Positions 43,062 to 52,338 of a stretch of 64,000 bases of DNA are shown here, one piece after another (position 1 is the stretch's first letter; each line of letters begins with the position of its first letter). Source of the stretch: Novosphingobium sp. ZN18A2 (GTDB taxonomy: Bacteria > Pseudomonadota > Alphaproteobacteria > Sphingomonadales > Sphingomonadaceae); the NCBI RefSeq assembly GCF_036784765.1, contig NZ_CP136651.1:3050001-3114000 (forward strand), read 5' to 3'. Both the position numbers and the translations under genes were made by a program. The notes under the pieces were generated by a model, which was not told the DNA's origin, did no database searches, and saw nothing but the letters and a program-made list of their open reading frames with translations.

Positions 43062-43826
43062 CTATTCGGCCAAAACCGACGTCGGCGCATCCAGCTTGTA
43101 GTCGGGCAGCGAATCGAACGCGAGTTTCAGCGCCTCGCCCCAGCCCGACGAAATCGCGTGGAAATAAGGGTCGTCCGCTGCGATCCGCCGTTCGTGCAAC
43201 GGTTCGAAATTGTCGCGCTCCATCACCAGAAGGTCGAGCGGCAGGCCCACCGAAAGGTTGGCCTTGAGCGTGGAATCGAAGCTGACCATCAACAGCTTGA
43301 CCGCATCCTCGAACGACATCGCCGGATCGTAGGCGCGGATGATGATCGGTCGCCCGTACTTGGTCTCTCCGATCTGGAAGAAGGGCGTGTCGAACGAGGC
43401 TTCGATGAAATTGCCTTCGGGATAGATCAGGAACAGCCGCGGCTCCATGCCCGCGATCTGTCCGGCAAGGATCAGCGATGCGGAGAACATCGGCTTTTCC
43501 GCAGACTGACCCGCAGCCTCGTTCCGCCCGGCAATCGTGTCGCGCAGCAGGTTGCCCACCAGCGTCGCGACCTGGAACATCGTTTCCGCCTCAAGGATGG
43601 AAGGCCGGCGCTCGTTTGGCGTCTTGTTGCGTTCTTCCAGCTGGCTGATCACCGCCTGCGTCGTCGCAAGGTTGCCCGCCGTCATGATCGCGATGAAGCG
43701 TTCGCCCGGCACGGACCAGGTCTGCATCTTGCGGAACACGGAGATGTTGTCGACGCCGGAATTCGTTCGCGTGTCGCTCATCAATACGAGCCCGCGGTCG
43801 AGCACCATGCCAACACAATACGTCAT
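43062..43826 (-). CDS. Anbu-type proteasome homologue
   Basis: A 254-residue Ntn-hydrolase. Thr2, exposed by Met removal (MTYCVGMVLDRGLVLMSDTR), is the expected nucleophile. The Asp17/Arg/Lys pattern follows (SDTRTN, FRKMQTW). This matches Anbu (ancestral beta subunit, BPH), which forms open-ring or helical assemblies. It is the last gene of a four-gene minus-strand operon with transglutaminase, alpha-E and ATP-grasp genes, the standard Anbu neighbourhood. The natural substrate is unknown. Confidence 0.92.
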   Translation of the reverse strand: MTYCVGMVLDRGLVLMSDTRTNSGVDNISVFRKMQTWSVPGERFIAIMTAGNLATTQAVISQLEERNKTPNERRPSILEAETMFQVATLVGNLLRDTIAGRNEAAGQSAEKPMFSASLILAGQIAGMEPRLFLIYPEGNFIEASFDTPFFQIGETKYGRPIIIRAYDPAMSFEDAVKLLMVSFDSTLKANLSVGLPLDLLVMERDNFEPLHERRIAADDPYFHAISSGWGEALKLAFDSLPDYKLDAPTSVLAE

Positions 43827-43853
43827 TGAAATTCTTCCCCCAACCCGGCGCGC

Positions 43854-44666
43854 TTATTGTTCCATACGCTGCTGCTCGACCGCAAGCGAGACGTGAAGTT
43901 CCTCTTCGTGCGCGCCGAAGCGGATACCGGTAACGGGGGCAGCCTCGCGATAGTCGCTGCCGGTGGCGATGCGCACATAGCGCGCATCGGGGCTGATCCC
44001 GTTGGAAATGTCGAAGCCGATCCAGCCGATATGGTCGACATGCGCTTCGGCCCAGGCGTGCCCGGCGTCCTGTTCCACCCGGTCATCCATCATCAGGTAG
44101 CCGCTGACATAGCGCGCGGGAATGTCCATCGCCCGGCACGCCGCGATGAAGATATGCGCGTGGTCCTGGCAAACCCCGTGCCCGGCATCCAGCGCCTCTT
44201 CCGATGTGGTTGCCGAATGGGTCTGCCCCGTTTCGTATGTCACCGCATCGCGGATCGCGGCTGACAGCGCGTGGAGCATGGGCAGCGGGTCCCCTCCGCG
44301 ATCGACCTCGCCCAGCAGCGCGCGCAGCTTCGGTCCGGCCTTGGTCAATTCGGTCGGCCGCAGGAAGTGCCACAGCGGCAGAAATCCCGAATGGCGCCCG
44401 ATGATGCCGGATTCGTCGGCAGTATCGACAAGGCCGGTGCAGCGGATCGTCATTTCCGAAGCGCCTTCGTCTATCGAGACGAGCGAGACGTGGTTGTAGT
44501 TGTGGTCTTCATATTCCACTTCCAGCCGCGCGCCTTCGAACACCATGTCCCACTTCACAACGCGCTGGCCGGAGGTGTGCTTGGGCGTAAGCCGCAGGCG
44601 CTGAAGCCCGTGCTTCAACGGCCCGGAAAAGCGGTAGTGGGTCACGTGGTCGATGGCGAGGCGCAT
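43854..44666 (-). CDS. Transglutaminase-like cysteine protease (Anbu operon)
   Basis: A 270-residue protein with a beta-rich N-terminal domain (HYRFSGPLKHGLQRLRLTPK) and a transglutaminase core. The catalytic triad is visible: Cys in GHGVCQDHAHIF, His in HAWAEAHV, Asp in WIGFDISN. Such enzymes hydrolyse or transfer at amide bonds. The gene sits 27 bases before Anbu and 16 after the alpha-E gene, so all are co-transcribed. The role with the ATP-grasp/alpha-E pair may be peptide or isopeptide processing (inference). Confidence 0.9.
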   Translation of the reverse strand: MRLAIDHVTHYRFSGPLKHGLQRLRLTPKHTSGQRVVKWDMVFEGARLEVEYEDHNYNHVSLVSIDEGASEMTIRCTGLVDTADESGIIGRHSGFLPLWHFLRPTELTKAGPKLRALLGEVDRGGDPLPMLHALSAAIRDAVTYETGQTHSATTSEEALDAGHGVCQDHAHIFIAACRAMDIPARYVSGYLMMDDRVEQDAGHAWAEAHVDHIGWIGFDISNGISPDARYVRIATGSDYREAAPVTGIRFGAHEEELHVSLAVEQQRMEQ

Positions 44667-44682
44667 GGGTTTTCTTCGCCCC

Positions 44683-45630
44683 CTATTCGTAGAACCGGTA
44701 GTCGCTCTGCACCTGCCTGGCGAGCTTCTGGTTGTGTGCGAGGAATTCGGCGATGAATTCGTGCAGGCCCTGTTCGAAAATCTCGTCGATGGTCAGTGCG
44801 TGAAGGCGGCTTTGCGTGTCCCGCAGGATCGCGTGGCTGTCCATCTCGCCTCCGTATTCGCGCGCCAGCGCGGCAAGGTTCGACTGGATCTTGGAATAGC
44901 AGAAGGCAAGGCTGCGCGGAAACCGACCGTCAAGGATCAGGAACTCGGCAATGCTGCGCGCGTCCATGCCGCCCGAATTGAGCCAGCGGTATGCGCGTTC
45001 GCCCGAAACGGACCGCAGGATCATGTCCCACTGCACGTTGTCGAGACTCGATCCGACATAAGAGACCGAGGGCAGCAGCACATAGTATTTCACGTCCAGC
45101 AGGCGCGCGGTGTTGTCCGCGCGCTCTATGAACTTGCCCAGTCGCGCGAAATTGAAAATCTCGTTGCGCAGCATCGATCCCATCATCGCGCCGCGCACCT
45201 GCGTGGAATACCGGCGGATCGTGTCCAAAACCGTGCCGAGGTTGGTTTCGCGCACCGGCCGGGACAGCAGGTCCTTCACGTTCATCCACAGCTCGTTCAC
45301 CGCTTCCCACAGCTCGCGCGTGATGCCGGCGCGCACCATGCGGGCATTGATGCGCGCGTTTTCGCACATCGCCAGGATATTGCCGGGATTGTCCCGGTCG
45401 CGCAGGATGAAGTTGAACACGTCGGGGCCGGTATAGGTATCGCCGAACTTCGCTTCGTAGGCTGCCTGCTGGCCCAGCGTAATCACCACCGATCGCCATT
45501 CGACATCGGCGTCCATCTCGTCGCGGGTCAGCGCCATGCGGAAGCCCGCGTCAACCAGCCGCGCGGTGTTCTCCGCCCGCTCCAGATAGCGGAACATCCA
45601 GAACACGCCGTTGGCGGAGCGGCCTAGCAT
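44683..45630 (-). CDS. Alpha-E domain protein (Anbu operon)
   Basis: A 315-residue all-helical protein with MLGRSANGVFWMFRYLERAE at the N-terminus, the hallmark of the alpha-E family (DUF403). Its biochemical role is not known. Alpha-E genes almost always accompany circularly permuted ATP-grasp and transglutaminase genes, as here, and have been proposed to work with them in peptide ligation. Gap to the ATP-grasp gene 48 bases. Confidence 0.9.
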   Translation of the reverse strand: MLGRSANGVFWMFRYLERAENTARLVDAGFRMALTRDEMDADVEWRSVVITLGQQAAYEAKFGDTYTGPDVFNFILRDRDNPGNILAMCENARINARMVRAGITRELWEAVNELWMNVKDLLSRPVRETNLGTVLDTIRRYSTQVRGAMMGSMLRNEIFNFARLGKFIERADNTARLLDVKYYVLLPSVSYVGSSLDNVQWDMILRSVSGERAYRWLNSGGMDARSIAEFLILDGRFPRSLAFCYSKIQSNLAALAREYGGEMDSHAILRDTQSRLHALTIDEIFEQGLHEFIAEFLAHNQKLARQVQSDYRFYE

Positions 45631-45678
45631 GACGGGGCCTGCATATTGGAGGGCGCCGGGTTGGAGGGAGTCGGGCGG

Positions 45679-47112
45679 TCAGTCATCGAGCACCCAGCTG
45701 TCCTTGGTCCCGCCGCCTTGCGACGAGTTGACCACGAGGCTGCCCTTCTTCAGCGCCACCCGCGTCAGCCCGCCCGGCGTGATATCGATCCGGTCGGGCG
45801 AAACCAGCACGAAGGGCCGCAGGTCCACGTGCCGCGGCGCAAGCCCGGCCCTGGTGAAGATCGGCACGGTGGAAAGCGAAAGCGTGGGCTGGGCGATATA
45901 GTTTTCGGGCCTGGCCTTCAGCTTCGCGGTGAACCGGGCGATTTCCTTCTTCGAAGCGGTCGGCCCGATCAGCATGCCATAGCCGCCCGAACCGTGGACT
46001 TCCTTCACCACCAGATCGGAAATGTTGTCGAGCACATAGGCCAGCGAATCCGGTTCCGAACAGCGCCACGTGGTGACGTTGGGGAGCAGCGGTTTTTCGC
46101 CGGTATAGAACTCCACGATCTCGGGCATGAAGGAATAGATCGCCTTGTCGTCGGCAATACCCGTGCCCGGCGCGTTGGCGATGGTGATGCCCCCCGCGCG
46201 ATAGACGTCCATGATGCCCGACACGCCCAGCACGCTGTCCGGGTTGAAGGTAAGCGGATCGAGGTAATCGTCGTCCACCCGGCGATAGAGCACGTCGATC
46301 GGCTTGTAACCGCGCGTGGTGCGCATCGCGATGCGCCCGTCCTGAACGCGAAGGTCGCTGCCTTCGACCAGTTCGGCCCCCATCTGGTCGGCCAGGAAGG
46401 CGTGTTCGTAATAGGCGGAATTGTAGATGCCCGGCGTCAGCACCGCGACCACCGGCTTGCCGCTGGTGGCGGGCGGCGCGCAGGCGGCAAGGCTGCGGGC
46501 CAGCCGGCGCGGATAGTCCGAAACCTCGCGCACGCGGACCTTGGTGAACAGTTCGGGGAACATCGCCATCATCGTTTCGCGGTTCTCGAGCATGTACGAA
46601 ACGCCCGATGGCGTGCGCGCATTGTCCTCAAGCACCATGAACTCGTCCTCGCCCGTGCGGACAAGGTCGATGCCGACGATGTGGGTAAAGACGCCGCCCG
46701 GCGGGTTGAAGCCCACCATCTGCGGCAGGAATGCCTCGTTCTGCGCCAGCAGGCGCAGCGGCAGGCGGCCGGCGCGGACGATCTCCTGCCGGTGATACAG
46801 GTCGTGCAGGAACGCATTGAGCGCGCGCACCCGCTGCTCGATCCCCTTCGACAGCCGCCGCCACTGGTTGCCACTGATGATGCGCGGCACCTGGTCGAAC
46901 GGAATCAACCGTTCTTCGGCATCGTTCTGGCCATAGACATTGAATGTGATGCCGGTGCGGCGAAAGAAGGCCTCGGCCTCTGTCCCCTTGCGCCGCATCA
47001 GCTTGGGGTCCTGATTTTCGAACCAATCGCAGTAGCGCCGGTAGGCAGGCCGGACTTCACCGTCCGCCGTGTACATCTCGTCATAGGACGAAGGCGCTTC
47101 TGTCACTGGCAA
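45679..47112 (-). CDS. Circularly permuted ATP-grasp type 2 protein (Anbu operon)
   Basis: A 477-residue protein. RTGITFNVYGQ, LEDNARTPSGVSYMLENR and VLTPGIYNSAYYEHAFLADQ are signatures of the circularly permuted ATP-grasp family, presumed amide-bond-forming ligases. DLVVKEVHGSGGYGMLIGP is likely part of the ATP-binding region. The start is uncertain between TTG 47112 and GTG 47106; no ATG is suitable. First gene of the Anbu operon. The ligated substrates are unknown. Confidence 0.9.
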   Translation of the reverse strand: MPVTEAPSSYDEMYTADGEVRPAYRRYCDWFENQDPKLMRRKGTEAEAFFRRTGITFNVYGQNDAEERLIPFDQVPRIISGNQWRRLSKGIEQRVRALNAFLHDLYHRQEIVRAGRLPLRLLAQNEAFLPQMVGFNPPGGVFTHIVGIDLVRTGEDEFMVLEDNARTPSGVSYMLENRETMMAMFPELFTKVRVREVSDYPRRLARSLAACAPPATSGKPVVAVLTPGIYNSAYYEHAFLADQMGAELVEGSDLRVQDGRIAMRTTRGYKPIDVLYRRVDDDYLDPLTFNPDSVLGVSGIMDVYRAGGITIANAPGTGIADDKAIYSFMPEIVEFYTGEKPLLPNVTTWRCSEPDSLAYVLDNISDLVVKEVHGSGGYGMLIGPTASKKEIARFTAKLKARPENYIAQPTLSLSTVPIFTRAGLAPRHVDLRPFVLVSPDRIDITPGGLTRVALKKGSLVVNSSQGGGTKDSWVLDD

Positions 47113-47239
47113 TCACCCATGTGCCCATGACTGACGCTTCGCTCGCCGCTGTCAAGGAGGGTTATGCTGCACTTGCGAAAAAACTTGACCGAAATGGATT
47201 GGACTGACGATCCGGACCGGCTTGCCCTGTCCGTCGACA

Positions 47240-48058
47240 TCATTCGTCGACATCAAGCTGGCGCAGCACTTCGACGATCACGCCGGGATGGCTGGCGAAG
47301 GACAGGTGGTTGCAACGGACCGGGATCGCGCGGTCGCGCTCTCCCGCCCGGCCGCAGGCGGACCGCGGGTGGACCACGCCGTCGCGCGGGCTCCATATCG
47401 CGATCGTCGGCACCGGCGGCTTCGGCGCCAGGTCGCTGGCGACCGGCGCGTTTTCCACTTCGTGGCCGGTCACCCACTGATAGGCGCGCCATGCGTTGTT
47501 GGCGCGGCGATGCCCGGAAAACGGCGTCCCCATGGTGATGACCTTGCAGATCGACGCGGGCGCATGGCGCGCCGCTTCGCGCGCGAAGATGCCGCCAAGG
47601 CTCCACCCGACCAGCGCCAGCGGTTCACGCTCCTTGCGCGCCATCGCCTCGATCCGCGACAGCAGGAGGTCGAAGCGTTCCTCGGTCGGCCCCAGGTTGA
47701 AACCCAGCCCCCAGTCGCTCACGCGGTGTCCCGCGTTTTCCAGCGACCGCGCCATGTGATGCATGCGTGAGGGCCGGGTGCCGAATCCCGGCAGCAGCAT
47801 GACCGGGCGCGGGATTGCGGCCCGGGCATAGGCCTGCCCGGCGCGGCGGCGGCGCAGCATCTCGCCCCACACTTCCGCCGGAGAGCCCAGCTCTCCCAAC
47901 ATCCTGCGCAGCGGCGGCTTGTGCGCCTGTTCGGGATGCGGCTGCAGTGCCAGCGCGTTGCGTCGCGAAATGTCGCTGCCGAACGCGGCCAGCTTCTCGC
48001 CCCAATGCTGAAGGTTCTGCATGCCGTGCTGTTTCAAATCAGGGATTCCGAAATCCAC
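47240..48058 (-). CDS. Alpha/beta hydrolase
   Basis: A 272-residue protein. VMLLPGFGTRPSRMHHMARS begins the fold, the nucleophile elbow is LVGWSLGGIFAR (Ser153), a likely acid is in IWSPRDGVVHP, and the His in HLSFASHP. About 80 extra residues precede the hydrolase core. No signal peptide. The substrate is unknown; the arrangement is similar to lipase-like hydrolases or PGAP1-type proteins. Confidence 0.8.
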   Translation of the reverse strand: MDFGIPDLKQHGMQNLQHWGEKLAAFGSDISRRNALALQPHPEQAHKPPLRRMLGELGSPAEVWGEMLRRRRAGQAYARAAIPRPVMLLPGFGTRPSRMHHMARSLENAGHRVSDWGLGFNLGPTEERFDLLLSRIEAMARKEREPLALVGWSLGGIFAREAARHAPASICKVITMGTPFSGHRRANNAWRAYQWVTGHEVENAPVASDLAPKPPVPTIAIWSPRDGVVHPRSACGRAGERDRAIPVRCNHLSFASHPGVIVEVLRQLDVDE

Positions 48059-48138
48059 CGCCGGTCCTTGCTCCGCATGCCCTGTAAAGGCACCGCCAAG
48101 CCATTAACGCACCGGGGACAGCGAGGGTTCCGGCGCGA

Positions 48139-48690
48139 TCAGCTGTCTTCCTTGCCCGTGCAAGCGCCCACGTGCTTTGCGTTCATCGACATCTGCATGT
48201 CCATTTTCATGCCCGAGTGGGCGTTGCCCATGCTCTGGACCTGCATCTGGTAGCTGTCCGGCGTGTAACTTCCGTTCATCGTCACCGATTGCAGGCCGGT
48301 TTCGCCCTTGCAATCCAGCCGCGCGTCGATCTTGCCGCCGCCCATCGTGAAGTGTTCGTAGGAACAGTTGTCAGACTTTTCGCCGAAGAACTTGGGCGTC
48401 GGCTTTTCCGCCTCTTCCTTTGTCAGGCACGAGGTGACGGTGCGTTCCTTGCCCATCATCCCCGCGATCATCTTCTTCGCTTCGGGCGGCGCGTCACCAA
48501 GGTCCAGCTTGTCGATCTTCATCGTCATTTCCCAGCGCCCGGGCGTGAACCGCATCGCTCCGGCTTCCGCCACCTTGCTGGCCACGCTTTCCGGTGATTC
48601 GTTGTGCGCCTCGATCGATTTTTCCTTGCTGCACGCGCCAAGCGCGAGAACGGCAAGCGGGAGCGCTGCAATCAGGGCGGAACGACGCAT
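48139..48690 (-). CDS. DUF3617 family lipoprotein
   Basis: A 183-residue lipoprotein with lipobox LGAC (about Cys20). The body, with MRFTPGRWEMTMKIDKLDL, VTSCLTKEEAEKP and a Cys-rich middle, is typical of DUF3617, a family common in sphingomonads and of unknown function. ATG 48690 gives a classic signal sequence (MRRSALIAALPLAVLALGAC). Divergent from the HD gene. Confidence 0.8.
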   Translation of the reverse strand: MRRSALIAALPLAVLALGACSKEKSIEAHNESPESVASKVAEAGAMRFTPGRWEMTMKIDKLDLGDAPPEAKKMIAGMMGKERTVTSCLTKEEAEKPTPKFFGEKSDNCSYEHFTMGGGKIDARLDCKGETGLQSVTMNGSYTPDSYQMQVQSMGNAHSGMKMDMQMSMNAKHVGACTGKEDS

Positions 48691-48805
48691 AAGCTGGACC
48701 TCTGTCGAAAGTTTGAAGGCGGGCAGGTTACCAAGCCCTGCCCCGCCTGCCAATGCGCCTTGCCCCTGCCGGAGGCCCGCCTTACGCTTCGACCCAAGGG
48801 AAAGG

Positions 48806-49579
48806 ATGGACACGCAGATGGCAGAGGCCGACCGACCGATTACGCCCACCGCCGACACCCGCCCCTGGCCGCAGGAAGGGCGCGAGCGGATGATCTATCC
48901 ATCGCCCGTCGGCTGGAAAGGCACCGACTTCGTGGACAACGAGGAAGATCTGCTGCGCCGCCTCAACCCCAAGACGGTGTTCATGATGGGTGACAATCCC
49001 GCCCTGCCGCGCATGCCCGAACGGCCCCGGCTGCTGGATTTCTTCCGCTGCCGTTTCGGTGACATCACCGTGCGCCACCTGCTGGTAAGCGCGAAACGTG
49101 CGATGGACGACGGACTGGACGAAAAGGTGGTCCTCGCCTGCCTGCTGCACGACCTGTCCAACGGCTGCCTGATCCGCGCCGATCATGGATACTGGAGCGC
49201 CCAGATGATCGCGCCCTATGTGGACGAGGAAGTGGCATTCGCGGTCAAGTACCATCAGGCGCTGCGGTACGTGCCCGATCCGGAATTCGGCTATGAATAC
49301 CCGGATAGCTACAACCGGTTCTTCGGTCCGGACTACAAGCCGCCCGAATACCTTTTGCGCGATGCGCAAGCGGCGAAAGCCAGCCCGTTCTATCGCACGG
49401 CGCGCATGGTCACGCTTTACGACACCTATTTCTTCGATGACTTCCCGGATGTCGATCCATCCGAAATGGAAGGGGTGATCGCGCGCAATTTCCGTGAGCC
49501 GGACGAAGGCCTGGGCTTTGACGGATCTGATGTCGCCCACATGTGGCGCACGATGATCTGGCCCAACAATTTCCTTTAG
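48806..49579 (+). CDS. HD-domain protein
   Basis: A 257-residue soluble protein. RHLLVSAKRAMDDGLDEKVV and LACLLHDLSNGCL give the H...HD part of a metal-dependent HD phosphohydrolase, followed by KYHQALRYVPD. The start may be ATG 48806 or ATG 48818; the latter has AAGGA at a better distance. It is convergent with the DUF983 gene, 24 bases apart. Its substrate is unknown. Confidence 0.72.
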   Translation: MDTQMAEADRPITPTADTRPWPQEGRERMIYPSPVGWKGTDFVDNEEDLLRRLNPKTVFMMGDNPALPRMPERPRLLDFFRCRFGDITVRHLLVSAKRAMDDGLDEKVVLACLLHDLSNGCLIRADHGYWSAQMIAPYVDEEVAFAVKYHQALRYVPDPEFGYEYPDSYNRFFGPDYKPPEYLLRDAQAAKASPFYRTARMVTLYDTYFFDDFPDVDPSEMEGVIARNFREPDEGLGFDGSDVAHMWRTMIWPNNFL

Positions 49580-49603
49580 GACGTTTGCAGGGATTCGGCG
49601 CGG

Positions 49604-50032
49604 CTATCCGGTCGGCGCGCCGGCTGCCGCTTCGGCCTTGCCCGACGCACCCGCGAACCCGCTCAATCCCATCCACCACTGCATGGCGATGATCGCGCCC
49701 TTCACGGGTTGCAGCATGCCCAGCATCATGGCCACCGCCAGCGACGCGACAATGGCGATCATCGCCCACAGAGGAAGCGAGGTCTGCCCCATCTCGATCA
49801 TCACCGGCGCCATCAGGTGACCGGTGACAAGGATCGCGACGTAGGGCGGGAAATCGTCTGCCGAGTGCAGGGTCCAGTCCTGCCCACAGGCACGGCAACG
49901 ATCCACCGGCTTCAGGAACTTGCGGAACAGCGGCGCGCCTTCGCAGCGCGGGCATTTGCCTTTCGCGCCGCGCAGCATGGCTTGTGAAGCGCTTTGCGGC
50001 AGGTGCGTGGTTGCAAGGGTCTGGTCAGGCAT
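49604..50032 (-). CDS. DUF983 membrane protein with zinc-ribbon-like motif
   Basis: A 142-residue protein. Two Cys pairs, KCPRCEG and CRACGQDW, form a zinc-ribbon-like part, followed by two membrane helices (about 65-85 and 92-115). This is the DUF983 pattern, function unknown. ATG 50032 is chosen; a GTG at 50047 overlapping the der stop would add five residues. The two genes are likely co-expressed. Confidence 0.82.
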   Translation of the reverse strand: MPDQTLATTHLPQSASQAMLRGAKGKCPRCEGAPLFRKFLKPVDRCRACGQDWTLHSADDFPPYVAILVTGHLMAPVMIEMGQTSLPLWAMIAIVASLAVAMMLGMLQPVKGAIIAMQWWMGLSGFAGASGKAEAAAGAPTG

Positions 50033-50043
50033 TCGGGCCGCTC

Positions 50044-51420
50044 TCACTTCCTGGCGAAGGGGTTTTTCGGGCTGCGCAGCGTAAGGCGCACGGGCACCGC
50101 TTCGAACCCGAGTTCGCGCCGGATGCCGTTGACGAGATAGCGCTGATAGCTTGCCGGAAGCTGGTCAAGCCGCGTGCCGAACAACACGAAACCCGGCGGG
50201 CGGGTCTTGGCCTGGGTGATATACCGCAGCTTTATCCGCTTGCCCCCCGGCGCCGGGGGCGGGTTGGCGGCCAGCGCATCGTCGAACCAGCGATTGAGCG
50301 CCGATGTGGGCACCCGCTTCGACCAGGAATCGCGGATGTCGAAGGCGGTGGAAATCAGCTGGTCCAACCCCTTGCCGGTTCGCGCGGAAACCGAAAGCAG
50401 CGGCACGCCGCGCACTTGCGCCAGCCCTTCGTCAAGCGCCGCGCGAACGCCGTTGAACAGGGCGGATGCGTCTTCCGCCACGTCCCACTTGTTGATGGCG
50501 ATGATCAGCGCGCGCCCTTCTTCCAGCACCATGGACGCGATCTTCAGGTCCTGGTGTTCCAGCCCGCGCGTCGCATCCAGCAACAGGACCACCACTTCGG
50601 CAAAATCGATCGCGTGGCGCGCATCGGCCACGGCGAGTTTTTCCAGCTTGTCGGTGACTTGTGCCTTCTTGCGCATTCCGGCGGTATCGATCAGCCGGAT
50701 ATCGCGCGCTTCGCCGCTTTTCGGATCGGCCCATTTCCAGTCGATCGCAATCGAATCTCGTGTGATCCCCGCTTCCGGCCCGGTCAGCAGGCGCTCTTCG
50801 TTCAAAAGGCGGTTGATCAGCGTGGACTTGCCCGCGTTGGGCCGCCCGACGATGGCAAGCTTCAGCGTTGCCTTGGGATCGTATTCCTCTTCGTCCTCGC
50901 CCTTTTCTTCCGACTCCACCTGCTTGTCATCCAGGTGCGGCAGCAACGCCTCGAACAGGTCGCCCATGCCCTCGCCATGTTCGGCCGAAAACGCCACGGG
51001 TTCACCGAAGCCAAGCGAGAACGCCTCGAACAGGCCGGCATCGCCCGCGCGGCCTTCCGCCTTGTTGGCGACAAGCACGATGGGCACCGAACTTGTGCGC
51101 AGATAGCGGGCGATTTCCTCGTCCAGCGGCGTCACGCCGGCGCGCGCGTCGACCACGAACAACGCCACGTCCGCCCCCTTCAGCGAAGCTTCCGTCTGCT
51201 GGCGCATCCGGCCGGGCAGGCTTTCGGCGTCCTCGTCTTCCCAGCCTGCGGTATCGACGATGGTGAAATCGAGGCCCAGCAGGCTCGCTTCGCCGAAGCG
51301 GCGATCACGCGTGACGCCCGGCTGGTCGTCCACCAGCGCAAGGCGCTTGCCGACAAGCCGGTTGAACAGCGTGGACTTGCCCACGTTGGGGCGGCCGATG
51401 ATGATGACCTGCGGTAGCAT
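50044..51420 (-). CDS. der: Der (EngA), double-domain ribosome-assembly GTPase
   Basis: A 458-residue protein with two GTPase domains in tandem: GRPNVGKSTLFNRL with VDTAGW (about residues 8-60), and GRPNAGKSTLINRL with IDTAGMRKK (about 185-240). NKAE and NKWD are the G4 motifs. A KH-like domain closes the protein. Der acts in late 50S subunit assembly and is normally essential. ATG 51420 is preferred to an in-frame start at 51450. An acidic linker (EEKGEDEEEYD) separates the two domains. Confidence 0.97.
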   Translation of the reverse strand: MLPQVIIIGRPNVGKSTLFNRLVGKRLALVDDQPGVTRDRRFGEASLLGLDFTIVDTAGWEDEDAESLPGRMRQQTEASLKGADVALFVVDARAGVTPLDEEIARYLRTSSVPIVLVANKAEGRAGDAGLFEAFSLGFGEPVAFSAEHGEGMGDLFEALLPHLDDKQVESEEKGEDEEEYDPKATLKLAIVGRPNAGKSTLINRLLNEERLLTGPEAGITRDSIAIDWKWADPKSGEARDIRLIDTAGMRKKAQVTDKLEKLAVADARHAIDFAEVVVLLLDATRGLEHQDLKIASMVLEEGRALIIAINKWDVAEDASALFNGVRAALDEGLAQVRGVPLLSVSARTGKGLDQLISTAFDIRDSWSKRVPTSALNRWFDDALAANPPPAPGGKRIKLRYITQAKTRPPGFVLFGTRLDQLPASYQRYLVNGIRRELGFEAVPVRLTLRSPKNPFARK

Positions 51421-51481
51421 CGACCTCCCGTGGCGTGCCTTTGCCGGCAACGCAAGCGATGAGCGTGGTGAAGGGCAATCG

Positions 51482-51497
51482 TTAAGCCGTCATTTAC
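51482..51497 (+). promoter_or_regulatory. Candidate CtrA-binding site before the CHAP gene
   Basis: TTAA-gccgtca-TTTAC, followed by CAT, matches TTAA-N7-TTAAC with one mismatch and lies 48 bases before ATG 51545 in the gap divergent from der. A second TTAACC half-site stands at about 51517-51522. Use by CtrA is inferred. Confidence 0.45.
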
Positions 51498-51544
51498 CAT
51501 AATGGACAGGCTTGCGTTAACCAAACCGGCGGCACCCTGCAGGA

Positions 51545-52318
51545 ATGAAGGCACTTACCTGCACGATTGCGGTCATGCTTGCGCTGGGCGCCGCGCCCGC
51601 CCATGCCGCGCCGATTGCGCCCGGCGTGATCGACGGGCCGGACGACGGCGCCAGCGACCAGCCCTATCTGCAGTGCGTGCCCTATGCCCGGCAGGTTTCG
51701 GGCATACAGATTCATGGCGATGCCTGGACCTGGTGGGACCAGGCCGAGGGGCGTTACAAGCGCGGTTCCGTTCCCGAAGTCGGCGCGGTCATGAGCTTCA
51801 AGCCCTATGGCGCGATGCAACTCGGCCATGTCGCGGCGGTCAGCAAGGTGATCGATTCGCGCACGGTGCTGCTGCGTCACGCCAACTGGTCCCCGATCAA
51901 CGGACGGCGCGGCCAGATAGAGGATGACGTGCGCGCAGTCGACGTTTCGCCGGACAACGACTGGAGCGAGGTGCGCGTATGGTTCGCGCCGATAAACGCC
52001 CTTGGCACGACGCACTGGCCGGTGAACGGATTCATCTATCCGGAAAAGGCGCTGAAAACCGATTCGCCCATGACGCTGGCCGATGCCCGCCCCACGCGTG
52101 AGCCGGCGCGCCAGCAGCGGGCATCGCTGATCGGCGACGATTTCCTGAAAGGTATCCCAGCCGATTCGCCATCGCGACGGGCGCAGGCCCCGCGCAACCT
52201 GCTGGCTTCGGACGATCGTTACACCCCGGCCCGGCCGCAGCGGCGCGTGGCCGCGGCGCAATCGGCACGCGGTGGCAACGACCCGATCGGCCAGATCATC
52301 TCGCGCATTTCGCGCTGA
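51545..52318 (+). CDS. Secreted CHAP-domain peptidoglycan amidase-like protein
   Basis: A 257-residue protein with a signal peptide (about 1-21, APAHA). A CHAP domain follows: the Cys of LQCVPYARQVSGI and His of MQLGHVAAV are the catalytic pair, with RHANW near. CHAP enzymes cleave peptidoglycan amide bonds. The C-terminal 80 residues are Arg/Ala/Pro-rich and probably disordered. Divergent from der; a CtrA-like box upstream suggests cell-cycle expression. Confidence 0.85.
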   Translation: MKALTCTIAVMLALGAAPAHAAPIAPGVIDGPDDGASDQPYLQCVPYARQVSGIQIHGDAWTWWDQAEGRYKRGSVPEVGAVMSFKPYGAMQLGHVAAVSKVIDSRTVLLRHANWSPINGRRGQIEDDVRAVDVSPDNDWSEVRVWFAPINALGTTHWPVNGFIYPEKALKTDSPMTLADARPTREPARQQRASLIGDDFLKGIPADSPSRRAQAPRNLLASDDRYTPARPQRRVAAAQSARGGNDPIGQIISRISR

Positions 52319-52338
52319 CCCGGCCGGCGGGCGGAAAC

